NCBI GenBank assembly: GCA_035536935.1
Contig: DATLNC010000081.1
Location: 1 to 64,000 of the forward strand
DNA length: 64,000 nt
Direction of reading: 5' to 3'
DNA from: DATMER01 sp035536935
GTDB lineage: Bacteria; Acidobacteriota; Thermoanaerobaculia; Multivoradales; UBA5704
Below the pieces are notes generated by a model. It did not search any database and was not told where the DNA came from. It was given only the letters and a program-made list of their open reading frames with translations. This document shows, in pieces, positions 27,243-35,202 of the stretch. The number at the start of each line of letters is the position of its first letter. Positions within the stretch are counted from its first letter, which is position 1. The translations under genes were made by a program, and so were the position numbers.

Positions 27243-27741
27243 AATAGGACATCAGTTGCCGGATGATCTCGAAATCGTCCGAGTTGTTGACGATCTTCTT
27301 CGTGTGCTCCGGCGGCTTTTCGAAGTAGTGCAGGGTGCTCTCGAAATACTCGACCGAAACGTAATCCTTTCTCTCCCGGATCCTGCGGACGTTCACCTCG
27401 TGATCCGCCACCACCCACAGGAATTCGATCCCGGGGACCGCCTCGCGCATGAGGTCGCGATACTTTTGAAAGTAGGTCGCCTGCGTGACGGCGACCTTGG
27501 GATGAGCCTGCAACAGCTCCTGCGTCCGCCTGCGGATGATCGCGTGGAAACCGTCCACCTGCTCCTCGGTCCAGAGCACGTTTTTCCGGACGGCCTCCTG
27601 CATCTCGGCCGGGAGGTCCCCGTCGGCATGGTAGACGTGATAGCCGCAGAGCCGGCCGAGCAGGTCGCCGACATGGTTCTTGCCAACGCCGGCCAGGCCG
27701 AGGATGTAGAGCGCCCGCGGCGCCCGGGGAAGATCGATCAT
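27235..27741 (-). CDS. Small P-loop NTPase/kinase-like protein
   Basis: A 168-residue P-loop protein of the gluconokinase/shikimate-kinase-like type. The loop reads GLAGVGKNH, with Asn where Ser/Thr normally follows the Lys; this would weaken Mg2+ coordination. Later segments (HADGDL after strand 2, FLWVVAD, RRIRERKD as a lid) fit a small-molecule kinase fold. Substrate is unknown. Its stop overlaps the start of the S8 protease gene, making it the first gene of a P-loop/S8/MBL operon. It is divergent from the M61 peptidase gene, with only about 70 bp between. Confidence 0.7.
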   Translation of the reverse strand: MIDLPRAPRALYILGLAGVGKNHVGDLLGRLCGYHVYHADGDLPAEMQEAVRKNVLWTEEQVDGFHAIIRRRTQELLQAHPKVAVTQATYFQKYRDLMREAVPGIEFLWVVADHEVNVRRIRERKDYVSVEYFESTLHYFEKPPEHTKKIVNNSDDFEIIRQLMSYYG

Positions 27742-27813
27742 GAGCTCTTGTCCATGCTGCGGATTGTATCTCCGGACGTTGATGTAGACTTGGCGCCCGC
27801 TCAGGAGGCGCCC

Positions 27814-29685
27814 ATGAGACGACAGTCGCTTCTGTTGTTGTTGCTGGTCTTCCTTCTCCCGCCCGTCCTGCATGCCGATCTGCGGGCGGAACCGATCGAG
27901 CTGAGCCTCGACGCCAGGGATGTGGGGCGCAAGCTCCTGCACGCGAAGATGCGGATCCCGGCCTCTCCGGGGGCGCTCACGCTGGTCTATCCCAAGTGGC
28001 TCCCCGGCGAGCACGGACCCACGGGTCCGATCACCGACCTGGTGGGCCTCCAATTCTCCGCCGGCGGCAAGCCCGTCGCGTGGCATCGGGATCCGGTCGA
28101 CATGTACGCCTTTCACGTCGACGTCCCCGCCGGGGCGGACGCGGTCGAAGCCGCCTTCGACTTCCTCTCGCCCAGCACGCCGAGGGGATTCAGCTCCGCG
28201 GCTTCGGCAACGCCGCAACTGGCTCTTCTGACCTGGAACCAGGTGCTCTTGTATCCGCAGGATGCCAAAGCCGACGAGGTGAGGTTCAAGCCCAGCCTGC
28301 GGCTGCCCGCCGGATGGAAGTACGGCACTTCCCTGGTCACGACCCGCGAGTCGGCCGAGGGGATCGAGCTCGCGCCGGTCTCCCTGACCGAGCTCGTCGA
28401 TTCTCCTGTTCTGACGGGTGAGCACTTCCGGGTCGTGCCGCTCGGCGCCGGAAACCGGGACGTCGAGCTCGACATCGCGGCCGACAGCGCCGCGGCTCTC
28501 GCCATCGCCCCTGAGCAGACCGAGCAGCTCCGCCGGCTGGTGGCAGAGGCGGACGCCCTGTTCGGCGGCCGGTACTTCGAGCGCTACCGCTTCCTCCTCA
28601 CGCTGAGCGACCACGTGGCCCACTTCGGCCTCGAGCATCACCAGTCCAACGACACGCGCATGGCCGAGCGGGCTCTGGTGGACGACACCCTCCGCCGCCT
28701 GTCGATCGCGACCCTGTCGCACGAGTACGTCCACTCCTGGAACGGCAAGCACCGCCGCCCCACCGGCCTCGCGACGCCGAACTACCAGGAGCCCATGCAG
28801 GGCGAGCTGCTCTGGGTCTACGAGGGCTTGACGCAGTATCTCGGGTACCTGCTCGCGGCGCGCAGCGGTCTGTGGACGCCGCAGCAGTATCACGAGCGTC
28901 TCGCGAGAGTGGCCGCCGACCTCGATCGCCGCCCCGGCCGCGCATGGCGGCCGCTCGCCGATACCACCGCCGCCGCGCAATTGCTCTACGGCGCGCCCGA
29001 CGCCTGGGCCTCCTACCGGCGCGGCACGGATTTCTACAACGAAGGCTGGCTCATCTGGCTCGACGTGGACACGCTCATCCGCGAGCAGAGCCGGGGCCGG
29101 CGCTCGCTCGACGATTTCTGCCGCAGCTTCCTCGGCGGAGCGGGCGGCCCTCCCAGGGTCGAGACCTATACCTTGGACGACGTGATCAAGGCCCTCGACG
29201 GGGTCCAGCCCTACGACTGGCGAACGTTCCTGATGACCCGGGTGACCGCGACCGGAGACCACGCCCCGCTCGGCGGCGTCGAGCGCGGCGGCTATCGGCT
29301 CGTCTTCAACGACGTGCGCAACCAGTACCTGAAAGATCTGGAAGACGGGGATGCCGGGCTCACCGATGCCGCGTTCTCGATCGGCCTCCGGGTCAATGCG
29401 GAAGGGGAGGTGCAGGATGCCATCCCCGGCAGCCCCGCCTACGTGGCGGGCGTCGCGCCCGGCATGAAAGTGATCGCGGTCAACGGCCGGCGCTTCTCAA
29501 CGGACGTGCTGCACGACGCCTTGAAGCTGACCGGCGCCACGCTGACTCTTCTGATCGAAAACCAGGAGTTTTTCACTCAGATTTCCTTTCCCTACGAGGG
29601 AGGCATGAAGGAGCCGCACCTGGAGCGCGACGGCTCCAAGCCCGCGCTCCTGGATCAGATTCTCGCGCCGCGCAAAGCGCCATGA
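27814..29685 (+). CDS. M61 family peptidase (glycyl aminopeptidase-like) with PDZ domain
   Basis: A 623-residue exported zinc metallopeptidase. A signal peptide (LLLLLLVFLLPPVLHA) is followed by the M61 N-terminal beta domain. The metal site is HEYVHSWN, with the third ligand probably in LLWVYEGLTQYLG about 40 residues later. A C-terminal PDZ domain (~520-590, PGSPAYVAGVAPGMKVIAVNG) completes the family layout. Start ATG 27814 has AGGAGG upstream. It ends one base before the convergent lanB stop. Although it borders the lanthipeptide locus it is on the opposite strand and need not belong to it. Confidence 0.92.
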   Translation: MRRQSLLLLLLVFLLPPVLHADLRAEPIELSLDARDVGRKLLHAKMRIPASPGALTLVYPKWLPGEHGPTGPITDLVGLQFSAGGKPVAWHRDPVDMYAFHVDVPAGADAVEAAFDFLSPSTPRGFSSAASATPQLALLTWNQVLLYPQDAKADEVRFKPSLRLPAGWKYGTSLVTTRESAEGIELAPVSLTELVDSPVLTGEHFRVVPLGAGNRDVELDIAADSAAALAIAPEQTEQLRRLVAEADALFGGRYFERYRFLLTLSDHVAHFGLEHHQSNDTRMAERALVDDTLRRLSIATLSHEYVHSWNGKHRRPTGLATPNYQEPMQGELLWVYEGLTQYLGYLLAARSGLWTPQQYHERLARVAADLDRRPGRAWRPLADTTAAAQLLYGAPDAWASYRRGTDFYNEGWLIWLDVDTLIREQSRGRRSLDDFCRSFLGGAGGPPRVETYTLDDVIKALDGVQPYDWRTFLMTRVTATGDHAPLGGVERGGYRLVFNDVRNQYLKDLEDGDAGLTDAAFSIGLRVNAEGEVQDAIPGSPAYVAGVAPGMKVIAVNGRRFSTDVLHDALKLTGATLTLLIENQEFFTQISFPYEGGMKEPHLERDGSKPALLDQILAPRKAP

Positions 29686-29686
29686 C

Positions 29687-32600
29687 CTATACCGCAGGCG
29701 GCCGCTTGGCAGCACGCGCCGCCTGCGATTCGAAGATCCCTGCCAAAAGGTCGTAAAGGACCAGCTCGTGGGCCCTTTGGGAGGAGCGGATCAGCCGATT
29801 GATCAGCATGTGAACCAGGCTCGGCGCAATCTGCGCCACGGGCGAGGTCAGTCGTCCCTCCTGTTCCAGGCGCCGGAGCTCGGCGATCAGCGGGGCGTTC
29901 TGCTCCGAGCGGCGCCTCAAAACGGCGAACCCGGGGGACAGGTCACTTTGATCGGCACGGGCGGGATCGAGCAGGGCCTCCAGGGCGCGGCGCTCCGCGC
30001 GCTGCTTCTGATCGAGCTGGAGGCGCAGCGGCTTGCCTCCCCCGAACTCGCGGAAGAAGCTCTCACGGATCATGGCGAGCACCGCGCGCTTGCCTGCGGC
30101 GTCGAGCCCGAGGTCGCCGAGCAGCAGGTCAGTGCCGTATAAAGCCAGGCGCCAGCGCGCCTCGGCGCCTTCGTCTCCTTCCAACATCTCGACGATCGCC
30201 AGCGCCGCCTCGCTATCGGCGTGGAACAGGCGCTCGCACAGGCCGATGCCGGCCGGACCCCCGTAGCGCTCGACCTCGCGGTCGTAGGTGTCGAGCTGGA
30301 AACGCCAGAGCCGGCCGTCCGCGAGCAGGGGCGCGACCGCGGCCTCGAGCGTGGGCAAGACCTCCCCCAGGAGCCTCTGCGGTGCGCCGTGGAACCGGAC
30401 GCGCAGGTGCCATTGCGGGTCGCCGTAGCGGATGAAGAACCAGGAGTCCACCGCCCCCGAGGCTTGGACCTCGCGCACCAGCGGCCCGACCACCTCCCCG
30501 AGCACAGCATCGGCGGTCGAGGTGCCGACGTAGAGCTTGGCGTACAGCCATTCCGAGCCGGGGAGGAACGAGCGCTGGATTGCCCCGCCGGTCCTCACTG
30601 AGGGCGCTGCGGCCCGCCGAGCGGCCGCTTCGGAGCGCGCCCGCACGAACGGCACCACCAATTCGTGGATGAACCGCCCTTCCGGGCCATGGGCGCAGAG
30701 CTCTTCGGGCCGCGGGAAGAGCTCGAAGAGGAGCGCGTCCCGGCGCCCCTCGATCACGTCCAGCCAGGCTTCCACCGAGAGCAGATTGTCGAAGTCGACG
30801 AGCAGCTCGTTGTCGCCGTCGCCAAGGAGGACCCGGCGCGGCAGCCGCCGCTCGGCCCGCCAGCGCTGGACCGCGGCGAAGCGCGTTGCGCCCGAATCCC
30901 GAGTGAGCGTCTTGATCTCCTCCTCGACCAGGCGCCAGCGGGCGCGCTCGAGCACCAGCCGGCCGCTCTTCACACGCGGCAGGAAGGCAGCGCTTTCCAG
31001 CGGGCCCCAGCTCCAGCCGACGCCGCCCAGCACCCCCTGGCCCTGCAGGCTGCAGAGAAAGCGATAGATCCCGAGGCCGAGAGAGAAGTTGTGGGCGCTG
31101 GTCAGGCGCGGGATCACCTCGCGCCCCAGCCGCTCGGAGCGCAGCACGATGCGCTTGTCGGAGACGGTGACCGACAGGTCGGTGAGCGGGATCTGCCGCT
31201 CCGCAGGAGCCCCTGACCGGCCCAGAAAAGGGATTTCATATCCGCGCAGGACGGGCCGCAAGAGGATGTTGCCGATCCGCCCCTGGGGCAGATGGACGAT
31301 CTCGGCGAACACCGCGTCGGGCCGCACCGCCTCCTCGGCCTCGAGGTGCTCCCGGACCCGCGCCTCGAGCTCGCAGTCGGCGTGGCAGAAGCGGCCGAGC
31401 AGGCGGGCGCCCGAGGGCCCGCCTGCTCCCTTCCACAAGAGCAGAAAGCGTCCCTGGTCGACGTCCTCCTCGGAGGCCGCGGCGAGCACGGCCATCGCCT
31501 GCACCGCGTCGGGCAGCGGCAGGGACTCGCGCTGCGCAAGCTTTTCGAGGTCCTTCTCGGTCAGCTCGATCTCCTGGTTTCCCCGGGCGATCGTCTCCTC
31601 CAGCTTGCGGAGCTGCCATGCCTGCAGGGGGCCCCAGGGGACGGTGCCCTCGGCGGGCGGCTGCGCCAGGGCCAGGCCCTGGAGAAGCGGCGAGGCCTCC
31701 CCTCCCTCCGAGCGTTCGAAGCCGATCCCGGTCTCCTCGTCCAGGGCCTCGGCGAGCGGCACCCAGCGCCCTTCGCCGTAGCGGTCGGTGAAATCCTGGC
31801 GGAAGCGTTCCAGGGTTTCCTGGCGCGAGCGTCCGAAGAGCCGGTGGAGGAGCGTCATGCCGCGCTGCATCTCCTGAATCACAGCGGGCGCCAGGCGCGG
31901 CGGTCTGGCTGCGTCGGGCGGCTTGACCATGTCCACCTGAAACAGCCGGGAGAGCTCGACGCTGGTGGGCAGCTCCTTCAGGGCTTCGGCAACGGCGTGG
32001 TAGCGCTCGGGAGCGGCGCCGAGCCCGGCCGCGTCGAGCTCCGCGAGAGTCTCGCGGGCGCCGGCCAGGGCCGCCGCCGCCCTCCGCCCCGAGGGCAGGG
32101 CGGCGAGCTGATCCTCCAAGCCGTAAATGGCCTCCGGTCCGGTTACGCCGGGCGTCAGGTCGGAGACCAGGATCTGGGTCTGGATCAGCTCGCCGACGTA
32201 CTCTTCGGCGTCCTCGATCGTGACCTCCCCGTCGGGGTCTCCCTCGACCAGGGCCGCCGCCAGGTCGGCCGGCTGCGCCCCGGCGGCGGCGCGCGCCAGG
32301 GTTTCCTCCAGGTAAGAGGTCGGCTCCAGGGCCACCAGGTGATGGGAGCGAGTTTTGCGTTCGAGGCCGTCGAGCCGCGCCTCGGCATAGCGCAGGCGGC
32401 CGGCGGTGCGGTAGAGGCTGGAGTTGGGCCGGTACGACAGCTCCCGGCGCAGGGACGCGTCCTGCCCCAGATCCTCGCAGAGCGCGAAGAGGTAATCCAT
32501 GTCGAGCCGGGTGTGCCGCTGGTAGCTCGCCCGGGGTCCCAGCCGGAGATGGGTAGGGGAGCTGAGCACCCCCAGCGAGCAGCCCGAGAAGAGACCGAAC

Positions 32601-32950
32601 GGAGTAGGCCGGGTGGCCATGCGCTGCAGGTAGCGCACCATGGCGTTCTCCGCCCGCTTTCCCTTGCGCGAGTCGGGGTCGGCGCGCCAGCCCGCGAGCG
32701 CATCGAAGAGCGAGGGGGAGGCGAGGAACAGAGCCTCGGCGATCTCCGGCCGTTCGAGGGCCTCGCGCAGCCAGGCCCGCAGCCGCGCGCGGTCGCGCGC
32801 CAGCGCCTGTTCGAGCCTTTCCGGGTCGTCCAGCGCCGAGCAGGCTTCGAGCCCCGCCGACCAGGCCTCCAGCTCGTCAAAAGCGAGCAGGGGGGAGCGG
32901 AAGGCGAAGAAGCCGGAGGGCTCGAAGACAGGAGCGTCGGGCGGCGTCAT
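29687..32950 (-). CDS. lanB: Full-length class I lanthipeptide dehydratase (LanB)
   Basis: A 1087-residue dehydratase that glutamylates Ser/Thr of the precursor using glutamyl-tRNA and then eliminates glutamate to give dehydro-residues. The N-terminal glutamylation domain carries the LanB landmarks RMATRPTPFGLFSG near residue 110 and TSAHNFSLGLGIYRFL near 620. The C-terminal elimination domain (SpaB_C) begins at GSEWLYAKLYVG near residue 795 and continues with WFFIRYGDPQWHLRVRF. Both domains in one chain is the class I lanthipeptide form. Start ATG 32950 overlaps the lanT stop by four bases, so it is translated after lanT in the hlyD-lanT-lanB transcript. Confidence 0.95.
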   Translation of the reverse strand: MTPPDAPVFEPSGFFAFRSPLLAFDELEAWSAGLEACSALDDPERLEQALARDRARLRAWLREALERPEIAEALFLASPSLFDALAGWRADPDSRKGKRAENAMVRYLQRMATRPTPFGLFSGCSLGVLSSPTHLRLGPRASYQRHTRLDMDYLFALCEDLGQDASLRRELSYRPNSSLYRTAGRLRYAEARLDGLERKTRSHHLVALEPTSYLEETLARAAAGAQPADLAAALVEGDPDGEVTIEDAEEYVGELIQTQILVSDLTPGVTGPEAIYGLEDQLAALPSGRRAAAALAGARETLAELDAAGLGAAPERYHAVAEALKELPTSVELSRLFQVDMVKPPDAARPPRLAPAVIQEMQRGMTLLHRLFGRSRQETLERFRQDFTDRYGEGRWVPLAEALDEETGIGFERSEGGEASPLLQGLALAQPPAEGTVPWGPLQAWQLRKLEETIARGNQEIELTEKDLEKLAQRESLPLPDAVQAMAVLAAASEEDVDQGRFLLLWKGAGGPSGARLLGRFCHADCELEARVREHLEAEEAVRPDAVFAEIVHLPQGRIGNILLRPVLRGYEIPFLGRSGAPAERQIPLTDLSVTVSDKRIVLRSERLGREVIPRLTSAHNFSLGLGIYRFLCSLQGQGVLGGVGWSWGPLESAAFLPRVKSGRLVLERARWRLVEEEIKTLTRDSGATRFAAVQRWRAERRLPRRVLLGDGDNELLVDFDNLLSVEAWLDVIEGRRDALLFELFPRPEELCAHGPEGRFIHELVVPFVRARSEAAARRAAAPSVRTGGAIQRSFLPGSEWLYAKLYVGTSTADAVLGEVVGPLVREVQASGAVDSWFFIRYGDPQWHLRVRFHGAPQRLLGEVLPTLEAAVAPLLADGRLWRFQLDTYDREVERYGGPAGIGLCERLFHADSEAALAIVEMLEGDEGAEARWRLALYGTDLLLGDLGLDAAGKRAVLAMIRESFFREFGGGKPLRLQLDQKQRAERRALEALLDPARADQSDLSPGFAVLRRRSEQNAPLIAELRRLEQEGRLTSPVAQIAPSLVHMLINRLIRSSQRAHELVLYDLLAGIFESQAARAAKRPPAV

Positions 32951-35202
32951 CCCACCTGCACCCCATCGGTCCGCTTCACCTGTTGGGCGACCAGCTCGGC
33001 GTAGGCGCCGCCGCGGGCCACCAGCTCGTCATGGGTTCCCCGCTCGACGATCCCTCCCTGGTCCATGACCAGGATCAGGTCGGCGTCCCGGATCGTGCTC
33101 AATCGATGGGCCACCACGATGCGGGTGGAGCGCAACTGCGCCAGCTCGCGCTGGATGGCGCTTTCGGTCATGCCGTCCAGCGCGCTGGTGGCTTCGTCCA
33201 GAAGCAGGATCGCCGGCCGCCGGACCAGCGCCCGGGCCAGGGCGAGCCGCTGGCGCTGGCCGCCCGAGAGCGAAGAGCCGCCGTCGGCGAGGAGGGTGTC
33301 GTAGCTGAGCGGCATGGCCAGGATCTCGTCGTGGATGTGGGCGAGCCTGGCGGCCTCCACCACTCGGGCCAGGGGCAGCGTGGGATCGGCCAGGGAGATG
33401 TTGGCGCGGATCGACTGGCCGAAAAGATAGGGGTGCTGCGGTACCACCCCGAGCTGGCTGCGCACCGACTGCAGATTCAACTCCGTCAAGTCCAGATCGT
33501 CGAACAGGATGCGTCCCTCCGACGGCTGGTAGAGCCCGACCAGCAGGTTGGCGAGGGTGGACTTGCCCGCGCCGGAGCGGCCCACCACGGCGACGAAGCT
33601 CCCCGGGGAGATGTCGACCGAGACATCGCTCACCACCAGCGGGGATGCCGGCCCGTAGCGGAAGCTCACGTGCTCGAGCTTGATGCCGCCGCGCAGCCGG
33701 GCGGCGGGGCGGCCAGCACCGGGAGAACCAGGCTCCTGCTCGCGCGGCGTCTGCATGACGTCCTCGATCCGCTCGAGGTAGCTGTCCAGGAGCTGGAACT
33801 GGAAGGCCGTCGTGACCAGTTGCGTCAGCGGGGTGAGGAATCCTGCCGCCAGCGCGTTCAACGCCAGCATCTCGCCCAGGGAGAGCTCGCCCGCGAACAC
33901 CAGGCGGGCGCCGTAGAGCAGGACTGCCAGGGGCGAGGCCATGCCCAGGCCGGCGAGCAGCGCGTCCACCATCGCGCTCAGCCGCCCGCGAGCGAGCGAA
34001 ATGTTGAGAGTGTCGACGAACAGGTTCGACCAGTGCTCGATCGCCCGGTGCTCGGAACCGCTCGCCTTGAGCGTCTCCATGCCGGCGAGCATCTGGACCT
34101 GATAGGACTGGGAGGAGGACTGCGTCTCGAGCGAGCGCGACATCAGATCCTTCTGGCGCCGGCGGGTGGCGAGCAGCAGAACGATCCGCAGCAGCGCCAG
34201 GCCGAGGACGAGCAATCCCATTTTCGCGCTGGCGACGAACAGCACGACCAGGTAGAGGCTCACCAGGATGCCGTCGAGCACGGTCGAGAGCGCGCCCGAG
34301 GTCAGGATCTCGCGCACCGTGGCGTTGCTGTTCATGCGCAGGATCAGGTCGCCCGCGGAGCGCTCCTGGAAGAACGCGAAAGGCAGGCCCACCAGGTGAT
34401 CCACGAAGTCGAGGGTGAGCTGGGCGTCGAGCCGCGTGCGCAGCTCGAGCAGCAGGTGTGCGCGGATCAGGACGGCGAGCAGGTTGAAGCCCACCAGACC
34501 GGCCAGGCCGGCAGCGAGCACCGCCAGCAGGCTGACGTCCTGCTGGGGCACCACCCGGTCGACCAGCACGCCGATCAGCAGCGGCACGGCGAGAGCGAAG
34601 AGCTGGACGAGCACCGACGTCGCCAGCACGCGGCTGAGGGGACCGCGGCGAGCGAGCAGCGGCTGGAGGTAGCGCTGCAATCCCTTGCCTTGAGCGCCGG
34701 CTGCCAGCGGGGCGAAGCCCTCCGCCGGCTCGAACAGGAGGGCGACGCCGGTGAACGACCGGCGGGCCTCCTGGTGGGAGACGACGCGCCGGCCGCCGGC
34801 CGGGTCGACGATATGCAGCCCGTCGCTCTTGAGGCGGTCGAGGACCACGAAATGATTGAAACGCCAATGCAGGATGGCGCCGGGCTCGATCGCGCCCAGG
34901 GCCTCGACCGTATCGGCGCGCACGCCCCGGCCGCGCAGGCCGAACCAGCGTCCGGCCTCGAGCAGTGCCTCGGCGTTGGTAGCGTCGCGCCCGCTGCCGG
35001 TGATCTTCCGCACCTCGGCCAAGGGCAGCTGCTTGCCGTAATACCCCAGGACCATGGTGAGGCAGGCGGCGCCGCAGTCCATGGTGGTGGTCTGCTGCAC
35101 GGCGGGGATCCGCCGCCGGCTGCCCAGGCCGAGCCGGCGGAGAGCGGGGAAGCGGCCGTGAGTACCGGTTTGGGTACTGCTCTTCGGAGCCGGCTCAGCC
35201 AC
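32947..35202 (-). CDS. lanT: Peptidase-containing ABC exporter with C39 domain (LanT/PCAT type)
   Basis: A 751-residue exporter that removes the leader after a double glycine and exports the core peptide. The C39 peptidase domain (residues ~30-165) has the catalytic Cys43 in TMDCGAACLTM, a His in RFNHFVVL and an Asp in IVDPAGG. A six-helix membrane domain follows. The nucleotide-binding domain has Walker A GRSGAGKST, signature SSLSGGQRQR and Walker B ILLLDEATSALD. Both nearby precursors end their leaders in GG, matching this specificity. The GTG start overlaps the hlyD stop by eight bases. Confidence 0.95.
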   Translation of the reverse strand: MAEPAPKSSTQTGTHGRFPALRRLGLGSRRRIPAVQQTTTMDCGAACLTMVLGYYGKQLPLAEVRKITGSGRDATNAEALLEAGRWFGLRGRGVRADTVEALGAIEPGAILHWRFNHFVVLDRLKSDGLHIVDPAGGRRVVSHQEARRSFTGVALLFEPAEGFAPLAAGAQGKGLQRYLQPLLARRGPLSRVLATSVLVQLFALAVPLLIGVLVDRVVPQQDVSLLAVLAAGLAGLVGFNLLAVLIRAHLLLELRTRLDAQLTLDFVDHLVGLPFAFFQERSAGDLILRMNSNATVREILTSGALSTVLDGILVSLYLVVLFVASAKMGLLVLGLALLRIVLLLATRRRQKDLMSRSLETQSSSQSYQVQMLAGMETLKASGSEHRAIEHWSNLFVDTLNISLARGRLSAMVDALLAGLGMASPLAVLLYGARLVFAGELSLGEMLALNALAAGFLTPLTQLVTTAFQFQLLDSYLERIEDVMQTPREQEPGSPGAGRPAARLRGGIKLEHVSFRYGPASPLVVSDVSVDISPGSFVAVVGRSGAGKSTLANLLVGLYQPSEGRILFDDLDLTELNLQSVRSQLGVVPQHPYLFGQSIRANISLADPTLPLARVVEAARLAHIHDEILAMPLSYDTLLADGGSSLSGGQRQRLALARALVRRPAILLLDEATSALDGMTESAIQRELAQLRSTRIVVAHRLSTIRDADLILVMDQGGIVERGTHDELVARGGAYAELVAQQVKRTDGVQVG

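Noticed and set aside
27235..29262. Minus-strand open frame of 675 codons across the M61 gene
   Set aside because: Only its last 168 codons (P-loop protein) look real; the rest is antisense to the M61 peptidase, which has its own signal peptide, HExxH motif and ribosome site.
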